DNA of 64,000 nucleotides from Amphibacillus sediminis NBRC 103570 (GTDB lineage: Bacteria; Bacillota; Bacilli; Bacillales; Amphibacillaceae): contig NZ_BCQW01000018.1 in assembly GCF_001552275.1 (NCBI RefSeq), positions 1 to 64,000 on the forward strand. Reading direction: 5' to 3'. The notes under the pieces were generated by a model. That model was not told the origin of the DNA. It saw only the letters and a list, made by a program, of their open reading frames with translations, and ran no database searches. Made by a program: the position numbers and the translations under genes. This document shows positions 43,982-53,065 of this stretch, one piece after another (position 1 is the first letter of the stretch; each line of letters opens with the position of its first letter).

Positions 43982-44665
43982 ATGCCGACCATTTTAGTTG
44001 TTGATGATGATCAACATATTCGAAAACTCATTCATTTATATTTATCAGAAAGTCAGTTTGATGTGCTGGAGGCTGAAAATGGTGCTGAAGCACTCCAGCT
44101 ATTAGAAAAGAAGCAGATTGACCTAGCGATTATTGATGTTATGATGCCAGAACTCGATGGCATTACCTTAACTAAGGAGGTTAGGGAATTTTATCAAATT
44201 CCCATTCTATTGGTGACAGCTAAAGGTGAGTCACAAGATAAGGTGATAGGCTTTCAAGCAGGTACGGATGACTATCTTGTTAAACCTTTTGATCCGATTG
44301 AGTTAGTATTGCGTGTTAAAGCTTTATTAAAGCGCTATAACCTATTAAGAGAACAGCATAATCGAATTGGTCGCACTGAAATTGATTTAGACCGTTTAAT
44401 TGTGACAAATGGGGAGGAGACCGTTGAGTTAAAAAGAAAAGAATGTGAACTGTTATTTGAGTTATCTCACAATCCTGGTCGTATTTTCACGCGGGCTCAG
44501 CTAGTAGAAAAGATCTGGGGATTTGATTATGAAGGGGATGAGCGGACAGTCGATGTCCATATCAAACGCCTACGTGAGAAGTTGTCCTCGTTCAGTGATA
44601 TTAACATCACAACCGTGCGCGGATTAGGGTATCGACTGGAGGATATAGAGCAAAATGAGTCGTAG
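43982..44665 (+). CDS. OmpR/PhoB-type response regulator
   Basis: The 227-residue product has a receiver domain (ILVVDDDQHIRKL; phospho-acceptor Asp in AIIDVMMPELDG near residue 53; LLVTAK; YLVKPF) and a winged-helix DNA-binding domain (RKECELLFELSHNPGRIFTRAQL, VDVHIKRLREKL, TTVRGLGYRLE). ATG 43982 follows GAGGGTGTGAAGTC. It overlaps the sensor kinase gene by 11 bases, so the two form one two-component system. The signal is not deducible; no target operon is obvious next to it. Confidence 0.92.
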   Translation: MPTILVVDDDQHIRKLIHLYLSESQFDVLEAENGAEALQLLEKKQIDLAIIDVMMPELDGITLTKEVREFYQIPILLVTAKGESQDKVIGFQAGTDDYLVKPFDPIELVLRVKALLKRYNLLREQHNRIGRTEIDLDRLIVTNGEETVELKRKECELLFELSHNPGRIFTRAQLVEKIWGFDYEGDERTVDVHIKRLREKLSSFSDINITTVRGLGYRLEDIEQNES

Positions 44666-46016
44666 CTTATATTGGAAGTTTGTCATTACCTTCATAACTG
44701 GTGTAGGTATAAGTTTGCTTGCTTCTTATATGATAACTTCATTGTTTTTTCAGGATGAAGTTGCTTATTACCAAGAGGCAGAACAGGCGACAGACTATGT
44801 TGTGGAGTTATTAGATATGATTGAGCCTAATGATTTGCCACGCTTACTGGGTCTATTAGAAAGCTTCGGAACTGAAGCGATAATTTTAGATCAAGAAGGA
44901 CAGCCTTATCTACCCGAAATGGATACCAGCTTTGTTACGGATGCGATGTTAGCCGAAGTACAAGCCCAATCAAACTCAGATATAATCGTTTTTATGCCCA
45001 AACGTTCCAAACTGGTACGCTATATTGGAACAGAGTTGAATTTTCAAAATAATCGCTACTCACTATTTGTGAAAATTGATTTTTCTCACCAGCTTGCACA
45101 TTCACGTCGCTCAACACTTAATGCCCTACTGATGGTTCTAGTACTAGGAAGTAGTTTTATCATATTAGTTTCACGTTACTTTGTTTCAGGTATTCGGCTA
45201 ATTACTCATGCGGCGGAACAACTAGCCACAGGTGATTTTACGGTAAGACTTAAAACAGAGCGACAGGATGAAGTAGGTCGATTAATGCGAAGCTTTAATG
45301 ATTTGGCCCAATCGCTAGCCAATATGGATGAAGTTCGAGAAGCATTTGTGAGTAATGTCTCACATGAAATTCAATCACCTCTTACATCTATAAAAGGCTA
45401 TACGAAAGCATTACAAGATGGGATTATTAGTCCAGAAGATCAAGCGGATTATTTAGCAATTATTTACCAAGAAGCGGATCGTTTATCACGTCTTTCGGAC
45501 AATTTATTAAGAATGGCTTCGTTGGACTCTGATAAACACCCTTACCAGCCAGAACGCTATCGACTTGATGAGCAAATTCGGCGAGTGGTACTCGCTACTG
45601 AGCTATTATGGAAGGAAAAACAAATTGAAATAGAGCTTGATTTAACCGAGGAATATCTGGTGGCAGATCAAGATTTAATGGAACAAGTGTGGTTAAATTT
45701 ACTGATCAATGCGATCAAATACAATCGCCCTAATGGTTCAGTCCATATCTCAACCTATCTAGAAGAGCATCAGCTAGTCATAAGGGTTAATGATACGGGA
45801 ATAGGGATACCGAAGCAATCATTGCCATATTTATTCGATCGCTTTTACAAAGTTGACCCATCACGAACTCAAAGCAATACAGGAAATGGCTTAGGTTTAT
45901 CGATTGTCAAAAAAATTGTGCTTCTTCACGGTGGCTCAATTGATGTCGTCAGTGAAGAGAACGTTGGTACCACCTTTTTTGTTCGAATGCCAAAAGAGCA
46001 AAAAAAGAAAGCTTAG
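44655..46016 (+). CDS. membrane sensor histidine kinase
   Basis: The 453-residue kinase has two membrane helices (about 8-30 and 155-175) enclosing an extracellular sensor domain, a HAMP domain (about 178-230, FVSGIRLITHAAEQLATGDFTV ahead of the linker), the phospho-acceptor box VSHEIQSPLTSIKGY (His about 236), and ATP-binding N, G1 and G2 boxes (NLLINAIKYN, NDTGIGIP, TGNGLGLSI). HEIQSPL rather than HELRTPL is a small variation. Pairs with the regulator in front of it. Confidence 0.92.
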   Translation: MSRSLYWKFVITFITGVGISLLASYMITSLFFQDEVAYYQEAEQATDYVVELLDMIEPNDLPRLLGLLESFGTEAIILDQEGQPYLPEMDTSFVTDAMLAEVQAQSNSDIIVFMPKRSKLVRYIGTELNFQNNRYSLFVKIDFSHQLAHSRRSTLNALLMVLVLGSSFIILVSRYFVSGIRLITHAAEQLATGDFTVRLKTERQDEVGRLMRSFNDLAQSLANMDEVREAFVSNVSHEIQSPLTSIKGYTKALQDGIISPEDQADYLAIIYQEADRLSRLSDNLLRMASLDSDKHPYQPERYRLDEQIRRVVLATELLWKEKQIEIELDLTEEYLVADQDLMEQVWLNLLINAIKYNRPNGSVHISTYLEEHQLVIRVNDTGIGIPKQSLPYLFDRFYKVDPSRTQSNTGNGLGLSIVKKIVLLHGGSIDVVSEENVGTTFFVRMPKEQKKKA

Positions 46017-46080
46017 TTCATACTCAGTTCATATTTATCGCATATACTAGTGTCAAACAAAAAAAATTGAGGTGGCTAAG

Positions 46081-46245
46081 TTGGCTAAGTATGACTCTGG
46101 TCGGAGTCTAAATCACAAACAAGAAGAATTTGTATTAGTCAAAGAAAAATCTTTTATGGAGCAAATTGCAGATACATTAAAGGCACAAGGTATTAATGCC
46201 TCAGTCTGTCCAAGACTAAAATTAAATTATGTAAGAGGGAAGTGA
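46081..46245 (+). CDS. small protein, 54 residues, unknown
   Basis: GAGGTG lies six bases upstream of TTG 46081, and the frame encodes MAKYDSGRSLNHKQEEFVLV, then EKSFMEQIADTLKAQGINAS and a basic end (RLKLNYVRGK). Its end carries the GAGGGAAG ribosome binding site of the next gene, which suggests a true operon partner of the peptidase. No family recognised. Confidence 0.5.
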   Translation: MAKYDSGRSLNHKQEEFVLVKEKSFMEQIADTLKAQGINASVCPRLKLNYVRGK

Positions 46246-46251
46246 TGTAAG

Positions 46252-46935
46252 ATGTTTTTTCATCCAATGGACTTTTTAATCCTTATCGCATTTGCGATAG
46301 CTATGTGGGCACAATCAAGAGTACAAAATAGTTTTTACAAGTACTCACGCGTACAAGCTAGTGCCCAAGTCACGGGTTTGCAAGTAGCCCGTCGAATTCT
46401 TGATCAAAACGGACTGTACGATGTCCAAATTGAACGATCTGGACGTGGCGATTTATCTGACCACTACGACCCACGTACAAAAACAGTACGGCTTTCTGGA
46501 CCTGTTTATAGTGGATCCTCGATTGCTTCATTAGCTGTTGCTGCTCACGAGGTTGGCCATGCAATCCAGCATGATCGAGGCTATGCCATGTTATCATTTA
46601 GAACAGCACTCTTTCCAGCCGCTCAATTAGGCTCAAGAATGGCTCCAATTTTATTAATATTGGGCTTGTTATCAGCTTTTGAACCATTAGTTGGTGTTGG
46701 AATTGGCTTATTTGCTGCTGCTGTATTGTTTCAACTTGTAACATTACCTGTGGAGTATGATGCTTCTCGTCGAGCAAAACAGCATTTAATGACATTGGGC
46801 TTTGTCAATAATGATGAGCAACGAGGTGTCGGAAATGTTCTTAATGCTGCTGCCTTAACTTACGTAGCAAGTACGCTAATTGCTGTCTTACAACTACTTA
46901 AATTCATCATGATTTTTGGTGGAAGACGGCGCTAA
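46252..46935 (+). CDS. membrane zinc metallopeptidase YugP family
   Basis: The 227-residue protein has the zinc motif HEVGH in AVAAHEVGHAIQHDRGY near residue 99 and three or four membrane helices (about 5-20, 122-150, 205-222); LPVEYDASRRAKQHL carries the third-ligand region. It matches the YugP family (neutral zinc metallopeptidase 2), whose natural substrate I do not know. ATG 46252 follows AGAGGGAAGTGATGTAAG. Confidence 0.88.
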   Translation: MFFHPMDFLILIAFAIAMWAQSRVQNSFYKYSRVQASAQVTGLQVARRILDQNGLYDVQIERSGRGDLSDHYDPRTKTVRLSGPVYSGSSIASLAVAAHEVGHAIQHDRGYAMLSFRTALFPAAQLGSRMAPILLILGLLSAFEPLVGVGIGLFAAAVLFQLVTLPVEYDASRRAKQHLMTLGFVNNDEQRGVGNVLNAAALTYVASTLIAVLQLLKFIMIFGGRRR

Positions 46936-46960
46936 ACTTGAAATTAGGTGAAGGGTTGCT

Positions 46961-48370
46961 ATGGTGACAAAAATAGCCAAGCGATTGCTGTTAAGCTACT
47001 TGATTTATTGCCTCGTAACTGGTGTACTCTTTTTTGCCTTCTTTAAACCAGTTTCAACTATAGACACACGTTCAGATGAGTCTTTATATCCTACCTCGCT
47101 ACAGACTCATGATGAACGTGTGGTATTAATTGAGGATGGAACAGATGCTTTGCGAATCCGTCTTGATCTGATAAATTCTGCTCAAGAAACCTTGGACATA
47201 ACCTATTATTCTATGCAAGGCGGTGACACAGTTGAGCTTTTTTATGCTAGCTTAATTGAGGCAGCGAATCGTGGAGTTAACGTTCGTTTCTTAATAGATG
47301 GATTTTTCCATCATATCAGTAGAACTGATCGTCATCTCTTGACAAGCCATCCTAACATCTCAGTTGCCTTTTATAAACCTTTTAATTGGCGCAAGCCGTG
47401 GACATGGCATAACCGTTTGCATGATAAATTTATGATTGCTGATCAACAAAAAGCTTTAATCGGCGGCAGGAATATTGGGGATAAATATTTCGGTTTACCT
47501 AGTGGTCAAAAAGAGACATCTTATGATCGTGATGTGTTGATTATTAATAAGGAAGACAATGGCGGTAAGAACGTCATTCGACAAATGAGCAGTTATTATA
47601 ATGCATTATGGTTACATGAATTTACAAATATACAACAACCAAGGCGTGTATCTAGCCGACGAGATAGCAAGATTAAAGAAAGATATCATCAACTTCTGCA
47701 AACCTATCAACATTATCAATCTACTGAACCTGAACTATTTGAACATGAGATTAATTGGTTAGAGCGCTCTCATCCCGTTGAGCAGATCTATTTTGTCCAT
47801 AATTCTATTGATCGTGGCTATAAACAGCCCTATATTTGGCATGAGCTTTTGACCTTAGCGAATCAAGCAAACGAGTCTCTTCTTATTCAAAGTCCCTATA
47901 TTATTCCTAGCAAACCAATGCGTCAAACATTAAGCGAAGTCGATTTTTTAACAGAGGATGCTTTTTTGCTGACAAATGGCTTAGCCGCCTCACCAAACGT
48001 GATGGCTCATAGTGGTTATCGAAATCATCGACAACGCTTGATTGATTTACCTGTTCATTTATATGAATATCTTGGACCTGACCGCTCACTTCATACCAAA
48101 TCTATGGTCATTGACCAGCGTATTAGTGTGATTGGTTCATTTAATATAGACGCAAGGAGTACTTACCTCAATACAGAATCTGTTGTCATTATTGACAGTC
48201 CAGAACTAGCCGAGGAAATTCACGACACAGTTGCTAATCGTTATCTAGCTAATAGTGTTAAAGTAGATGAGGTCAAGTCTAAAACGAATGAAACAAATGT
48301 TTCTTTCTTTAAGCACCTTATTGTATTTGTATTAAGAGGTGTAGCCAAAGGGATCGAATTTCTAATCTAA
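46961..48370 (+). CDS. phospholipase D family protein (cardiolipin synthase-like)
   Basis: The 469-residue product has one N-terminal membrane helix (about 8-28) and two HKD motifs: LHDKFMIADQQKALIGGRNIG near residue 153 and LHTKSMVIDQRISVIGSFNID near residue 377. Two HKD motifs form one active site that transfers phosphatidyl groups. It has only one membrane helix, unlike typical ClsA, and ends with a short hydrophobic helix. Likely a cardiolipin synthase or phosphatidyltransferase; alternative: a secreted or membrane-tethered phospholipase D. Confidence 0.85.
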   Translation: MVTKIAKRLLLSYLIYCLVTGVLFFAFFKPVSTIDTRSDESLYPTSLQTHDERVVLIEDGTDALRIRLDLINSAQETLDITYYSMQGGDTVELFYASLIEAANRGVNVRFLIDGFFHHISRTDRHLLTSHPNISVAFYKPFNWRKPWTWHNRLHDKFMIADQQKALIGGRNIGDKYFGLPSGQKETSYDRDVLIINKEDNGGKNVIRQMSSYYNALWLHEFTNIQQPRRVSSRRDSKIKERYHQLLQTYQHYQSTEPELFEHEINWLERSHPVEQIYFVHNSIDRGYKQPYIWHELLTLANQANESLLIQSPYIIPSKPMRQTLSEVDFLTEDAFLLTNGLAASPNVMAHSGYRNHRQRLIDLPVHLYEYLGPDRSLHTKSMVIDQRISVIGSFNIDARSTYLNTESVVIIDSPELAEEIHDTVANRYLANSVKVDEVKSKTNETNVSFFKHLIVFVLRGVAKGIEFLI

Positions 48371-48384
48371 TCGTTTAAGAATAG

Positions 48385-48421
48385 CTGAAAAAGCTCGGAG
48401 TTCATCTTCGAGCTTTTTCAG
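48385..48421 (+). terminator. terminator of the PLD-family gene
   Basis: CTGAAAAAGCTCG pairs with CGAGCTTTTTCAG. Confidence 0.85.
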
Positions 48422-48494
48422 TGCAGTACATAAATTAAATAGGTATGATTCATCCAACTATCAAGTACTTATACCAAAAAATTAGCATTAAAAG

Positions 48495-48521
48495 TTAACA
48501 ACCGATCATTATTGCCGATAT
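48495..48521 (+). promoter_or_regulatory. sigma-D promoter of the flaG operon
   Basis: TTAA, 15 bases, GCCGATAT: the minus-10 is a perfect match to the sigma-D consensus, and the gene that follows is flagellar. Confidence 0.85.
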
Positions 48522-48558
48522 AAAAAGAAAGTAAACATGTAGAGGAGATGGCATTGGG

Positions 48559-48930
48559 ATGGATGTCAGTAGATTATCATCTAACGCTAATATTTTACCA
48601 CGCGGAAATAGTGGTGAAATAACGACAGTAGCTCAAGAACAATCACAACATCAAACCAAAACGAAAATTCAGTTTCATCAAGCTAAAAGTGGAGGAGAAC
48701 TAGAAGACCGTGCTAAGATCGAAAGCATGGTAGAAGGACTAAATGAATTTTTAGTGCCCGTTAATACATCAATTCGCTTTGTTATGCATGACAAGCTTGA
48801 GAAGTATTATGTAAGAGTAGTTGATACATTAACCGAAGAGGTTATTCGGGAAATTCCTCCTGAGCAAATGCTTGATATGTATGCAGCAATGGCAGAATTC
48901 ATGGGATTAATTGTCGATGAGAAAATATAA
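48559..48930 (+). CDS. flaG: flagellar protein FlaG
   Basis: The 123-residue product has the FlaG C-terminal domain: LNEFLVPVNTSIRFVMHDKL then YVRVVDTLTEEVIREIPPEQMLDMYAAMAEFMGLIVD. FlaG is a small protein of unclear exact role that influences filament length. ATG 48559 follows AGAGGAGATGGCATTGGG. First gene of flaG-fliD-fliS-fliT under a sigma-D promoter, as in Bacillus. Confidence 0.92.
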   Translation: MDVSRLSSNANILPRGNSGEITTVAQEQSQHQTKTKIQFHQAKSGGELEDRAKIESMVEGLNEFLVPVNTSIRFVMHDKLEKYYVRVVDTLTEEVIREIPPEQMLDMYAAMAEFMGLIVDEKI

Positions 48931-48951
48931 GAAAAAGAGGAGTGAATGGAA

Positions 48952-50460
48952 ATGGGTATGAGAATAGGCGGACTCGCAACAGGAATGGACATTGACGGTA
49001 TTATCAACGATTTAATGGATGCTGAACGGATACCATTAAATAAACTTCAGCAAGACAAGACGTTATTAGAATGGGAACGCGATGCCTATCGCGAGATAAA
49101 TATACTCTATTCAGAGCTTGAGCAAATAATGCGCGATATGAGGTATCCGAGTAATTTCAATCAAAAGGTGACAACATCGACTCAGCCAAATGCTATCACA
49201 GCTACAGCTACGCATAATGCACAGCCAGGTAGTTATAGCATTCAAGTGACTCAGCTTGCAACGAGTGCTATCAATGTGTCTCAAAATCCTTTGTCATCTG
49301 GAGAGAAAATCGATCAAAATGCGAAGCTAGTCGATCAGTTAGCTAATATTAATGGAGCAGAGGGCTATCAGCTCCCTGAGAAAATCAGCTTTAAAACTTA
49401 TCATAATGGTGAAGAAGTACACGAAATTGAAATTAATGAAAATGATACCTTAAATAGTATTTTGCGAAAAATCACCAATCAAGATAATGGCGTACGGGCC
49501 TTTTATGATGCAGGTTCTGACAAGGTCGTCATGGAGCGAACAACAGCTGGTGAATATAACAGTGAAGGTTACGAGATCGATTTTGGTGATGATGAATTCT
49601 TTTCTATCGTATTAGGCCTTGATCAAACACAGGAACAAGGTGGTCAAGATGCCAAGTTCACCTATAATAATTCAGTTGAAATGACCTCAAAAACAAATAA
49701 TGCTACATTTAATGGCATCACCTTTAATTTCACAAATACGATGGATTCACCAGCTTATATTACTGTTGACAATGATATTGATAGTACGGTAGACTTGATT
49801 ACTCAGTTTGTTGACAAGTATAATGAAATTGTTGAGAAAGTTAATGGAAAGCTAACAGAGAAGAGAGAGCGTGATTTTCCACCATTAACGGATGAACAGA
49901 AAAAAGAAATGACCGAATCAGAAATCGCAAATTGGGAAGAAAAGGCTAAAAGTGGTTTGCTCAGAAATAGTAATATTTTAATGAGCTCACTTTCTCAAAT
50001 GCGATCAAGCTGGAATGCCAATGTAGAAACTGGTGGAGCTTATCGTCATATGGCGCAAATAGGTATTGCAACGACCTCGAACTATATGGATGGCGGTAAG
50101 CTTGAAATTAATGAAACCAAGCTACGCGAAGCATTATTGAATGATTCAGAATCTGTGTTTAAGTTATTTTCTAATAATACCGATGACGATTCACGTGGTG
50201 TTTTAGATCGTATCGAAACCGCTACGAAAACAACCACTAGAAGGATTAATGATCATGCTGGTCGCAGTTCCTATAATTTAGATCAATACTCAATGGGGAA
50301 AAGACTACAACAAATGGATACGCGAATAGCAGATTTTCAACGCAAATTAGCACAAGTTGAAGATCGCTATTGGAGACAATTCACTGCGATGGAGAAGGCC
50401 ATACAACGGATGAATGAGCAATCGAATTATCTATTCTCACAATTCAATCAACAATGGTAA
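48952..50460 (+). CDS. fliD: flagellar filament cap protein FliD (HAP2)
   Basis: The 502-residue product has the FliD N-terminal domain (MRIGGLATGMDIDGIINDLMDAERIP) and C-terminal coiled coil (YWRQFTAMEKAIQRMNEQSNYL). The middle has the FliD repeat pattern (QPNAITATATHNAQPGSYSI). FliD oligomers cap the growing filament and help flagellin assemble. Of the two close starts, ATG 48952 is nine bases behind AGAGGAG; ATG 48946 is too near. Confidence 0.94.
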   Translation: MGMRIGGLATGMDIDGIINDLMDAERIPLNKLQQDKTLLEWERDAYREINILYSELEQIMRDMRYPSNFNQKVTTSTQPNAITATATHNAQPGSYSIQVTQLATSAINVSQNPLSSGEKIDQNAKLVDQLANINGAEGYQLPEKISFKTYHNGEEVHEIEINENDTLNSILRKITNQDNGVRAFYDAGSDKVVMERTTAGEYNSEGYEIDFGDDEFFSIVLGLDQTQEQGGQDAKFTYNNSVEMTSKTNNATFNGITFNFTNTMDSPAYITVDNDIDSTVDLITQFVDKYNEIVEKVNGKLTEKRERDFPPLTDEQKKEMTESEIANWEEKAKSGLLRNSNILMSSLSQMRSSWNANVETGGAYRHMAQIGIATTSNYMDGGKLEINETKLREALLNDSESVFKLFSNNTDDDSRGVLDRIETATKTTTRRINDHAGRSSYNLDQYSMGKRLQQMDTRIADFQRKLAQVEDRYWRQFTAMEKAIQRMNEQSNYLFSQFNQQW

Positions 50461-50492
50461 AGAAGGAATAGGGGAAAGGGTGTTTTGACAAT

Positions 50493-50891
50493 ATGGTCCA
50501 ACAACAGCACCAGGCATATAAAATGAATTCTGTTAATACTGCATCACCTGGCGAGCTTACTTTAATGCTATATAATGGTTGCTTGAAGTTTTTGAAGTTT
50601 GCAAAAAAGGGCATGGAAGCAAAGGATATGGAATTAAAAAACACCAATATTCAAAAAGCTCAAGCGATTATTAATGAGTTAATGTTGACATTAGATCAAA
50701 GTATTGATATCGCAAATCAAATGATGCCACTATATGATTATATTAATCAGCGTTTAATCGATGCCAATATTCATAACAATCTAGAAAGCTTAGATGAGGC
50801 CTATGAGATGGTTGAGTCATTTCGCGATACGTGGAAAGAAGTCGTCAAGTTAACACGGACAAAGCAATATAGTAAAGGAGTTCAGGCTTAA
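50493..50891 (+). CDS. fliS: flagellin chaperone FliS
   Basis: The 132-residue product has the FliS core: NTASPGELTLMLYNGCLKFLK, then IQKAQAIINELMLTLDQS, LYDYINQRLIDANI and ESFRDTWKEV. FliS binds the flagellin C-terminus and prevents early polymerisation in the cytoplasm. The stop overlaps the next start (TAATG). Confidence 0.95.
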   Translation: MVQQQHQAYKMNSVNTASPGELTLMLYNGCLKFLKFAKKGMEAKDMELKNTNIQKAQAIINELMLTLDQSIDIANQMMPLYDYINQRLIDANIHNNLESLDEAYEMVESFRDTWKEVVKLTRTKQYSKGVQA

Positions 50892-51244
50892 TGGACGCCT
50901 TAACCAAACTTGAGCAGGTTACAAATGAGCTAGCTACGTTAGTTGATCAACCTGTTCCAGCTAAAACACGTGAAGATGTATTGGCAAAGCTAGATCATTT
51001 ATTAGATCAGCGGTCTGAGCTTTTGAAGCATGTTAAGCCCCCTTTTACCGATGAAGAACAAAAGCTAGGACATGATATATTAGCTAAAGATCAGGAAATA
51101 CAATTGCGTTTAAATCATCTTTTTTTAGAACTGAAACATGAAATGCGCAATGTGAAAAAGCAGAAAAGCTCCACACAACAGTACTTAGACCCCTACCGTC
51201 ACGTAGCAACTCATGATGGGTCGTATTGGGATAAGAAGAATTAG
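50891..51244 (+). CDS. fliT: FliT-like flagellar protein
   Basis: The 117-residue, highly helical, charged product (LLDQRSELLKHVKPPFTDEEQKL, then IQLRLNHLFLELKHEM) fits FliT by position after FliS, length and composition. FliT binds FliD and delivers it for export. Sequence conservation of FliT is low, so the name rests mainly on context; the start ATG overlaps the fliS stop by one base. Confidence 0.72.
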   Translation: MDALTKLEQVTNELATLVDQPVPAKTREDVLAKLDHLLDQRSELLKHVKPPFTDEEQKLGHDILAKDQEIQLRLNHLFLELKHEMRNVKKQKSSTQQYLDPYRHVATHDGSYWDKKN

Positions 51245-51255
51245 ACAAGTTTAAT

Positions 51256-51326
51256 AGCACGGAAATTGGATGATACCTCAAAGTTTTCCTTTTGGGTGTT
51301 AGATTCCAATTCATCCGTGCTTTTTT
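51256..51326 (+). terminator. terminator of the flagellar operon
   Basis: AGCACGGA/TCCGTGCT with inner AATTGGA/TCCAATT and T-run TTTTTT. The rest of 51327-51638 shows nothing recognisable. Confidence 0.75.
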
Positions 51327-51638
51327 GTGTTCTCACAGCTACTTATGGGCGTTTCTAAATGTGGTGTAAGTATGTATTCTGTCAAGGCTTGAAAAAACTT
51401 ACATTCCCACTGCATCCTTAGTAAAATCGCTATTACACGAAAAAGTCACTTTAACAAAAGAGAGGGTGGAGTGATATTCACACCGTTACATTTAACAGAG
51501 AACCTTAATATGCATGATACCGTGGTTATTCCTCTAAATATGAAATAATTGTTCCAACTAAAATCTTTATCAAAGAAATAAGGGTAATCTACGGGAAGTG
51601 ATCATATAATTTACAATAGGTTTACAACACTACTTTAT

Positions 51639-51886
51639 CGCAGTGTAACTGACTGGGGCTGCGATTACTCGCCTCATCGAAGGGTTTTTGTAAGCTTCCC
51701 CCTTGAAGAAATAAGGGAACCCGTCATGTCTAAGTGGGAGATCCAATAGCCAGTAACGGCCGATTGGTTCAACTCACGTTCAGTGTGAGGGAGAGGAAGC
51801 GGATTAAGTTCGCGACGTCGTGTCGCAATGTCTGCACGAGCAGATTCTATGCGTCGCCCCCACCGCTGAATGAAGTTTCACTTTAT
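51639..51886 (+). mobile_element. R2 element, copy 6 (full length)
   Basis: CGCAGTGTAACTGACTGGGG to GAATGAAGTTTCACTTTAT with TTTAT directly before and at its end. Lies between fliT and hpf. Confidence 0.9.
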
Positions 51887-52032
51887 CAATTACCCTTACT
51901 GCAGTTATACATACCGACAATTTAGTACAATTATATTAAGCTAAAATTAAATAAACGTAAAAATATTGTAGGTTTATGCAGGATATTTTACGGGTAATAA
52001 AGAATTATAGATATAGAAAGGAGGACACTTTT

Positions 52033-52590
52033 ATGAAATACAACATTCGTGGGGAAAATATTGAGGTGACCGGAGCAATAAAAGGTTATATTGAGAAAAA
52101 GGTAGGTAAGCTTGAACGTTACTTCGAAACACCTCCTACATCAGATGTCAATGTTAATTTAAGTGTCTACAATGACGAGCAAGAAATTGAGGTTACCATT
52201 CCAATGCCTAATCTACTACTAAGAGCTGAGGAAAAGCATATTGATTTATATGCAGCTATTGATTTAGTGGTGGATAAGCTAGAACGCCAGATCCGCAAAT
52301 ACAAAACAAAGATTAACCGCAGAATGCGTCAAAAAGGTACACCTAAGCATATCTTTGCTGAGATGGAAAAAGACTTCTATGATGAAGACAGTTCTGAATT
52401 TGAGGACGAGGGCTTCGATATTGTTCGTACTAAACGATTCGATTTAAAGCCGATGGATTCTGAAGAGGCCATTTTACAAATGGATATGCTCGGTCATAGC
52501 TTCTATGTCTTTACTAATGCTGAATCAGGTGAAACAAATGTCGTTTACCGTCGTCATGATGGTAAATATGGATTAATTGAACCTAGTTAA
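52033..52590 (+). CDS. hpf: long-form ribosome hibernation promoting factor
   Basis: The 185-residue protein has the N-terminal YfiA/HPF RNA-binding domain (MKYNIRGENIEVTGAIKGYI, then LLRAEEKHIDLYAAIDLVVDKLERQIRK) and the C-terminal dimerisation domain (KRFDLKPMDSEEAILQMDMLGHSFYVF, NVVYRRHDGKYGLI). The long form drives formation of 100S ribosome dimers in stationary phase. ATG 52033 follows AAAGGAGG. An upstream in-frame start at 51976 is disfavoured. It is the usual neighbour of flagellar and secA genes in Bacillus. Confidence 0.94.
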   Translation: MKYNIRGENIEVTGAIKGYIEKKVGKLERYFETPPTSDVNVNLSVYNDEQEIEVTIPMPNLLLRAEEKHIDLYAAIDLVVDKLERQIRKYKTKINRRMRQKGTPKHIFAEMEKDFYDEDSSEFEDEGFDIVRTKRFDLKPMDSEEAILQMDMLGHSFYVFTNAESGETNVVYRRHDGKYGLIEPS

Positions 52591-52664
52591 GTATCAAATA
52601 AATATGAATCATTTAATAAATGAATGAAGTCGATAGGACTTGGACAAAAGTATTTAAGTTAAAG

Positions 52665-52716
52665 AAAAAACCGATCGATAACTGTTTTTTTAGACAGTAT
52701 CTTTCGGTTTTTTTTT
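52665..52716 (+). terminator. terminator of hpf
   Basis: AAAAAACCGA pairs with TTCGGTTTTTTTTT, with an inner ACTGT/ACAGT hairpin. Confidence 0.8.
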
Positions 52717-52881
52717 GTAGCCCAGATCGATTTGAATCTGTCGAACAACACAAGTTAACCAGGCTACTTGTTGCATCTAGATCGGCTTCTAATCTTTTCA
52801 TAGCTATTAGGCTTGGACCTAGGAATTAACTGTTTAGCTGATTCACGGCGACCATATTATTGAGACTGTTTCGACCTATCT

Positions 52882-53057
52882 AATCAAATGCACCTTAGCC
52901 GAATTTGCGTCCAGATTATCGAGCTTCGCTCGACAAATACCCGCTGAAAATCTTTGGCATCTGCCGAAGGCGTTAACTTGATTCAGCCGGGGTTTGTATC
53001 CCCCACTGAATTTGCATTCAGCTGGACACTTATCGATGTGGAAAACTTCTGCTTAGT
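52882..53057 (-). repeat. R1 repeat, copy 6, reversed
   Basis: On the minus strand it reads from AAGCAGAAG... through CTGAATGCAAATTCAGTGG, GAATCAAGTTAACGCC, AGCTCGATAAT to GGTGCATTTGATT. Landmark order is the same as in other R1 copies. It abuts the 3' end of the ROK gene, again in the same direction as that gene. Confidence 0.85.
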
Positions 53058-53065
53058 GACGCGTG

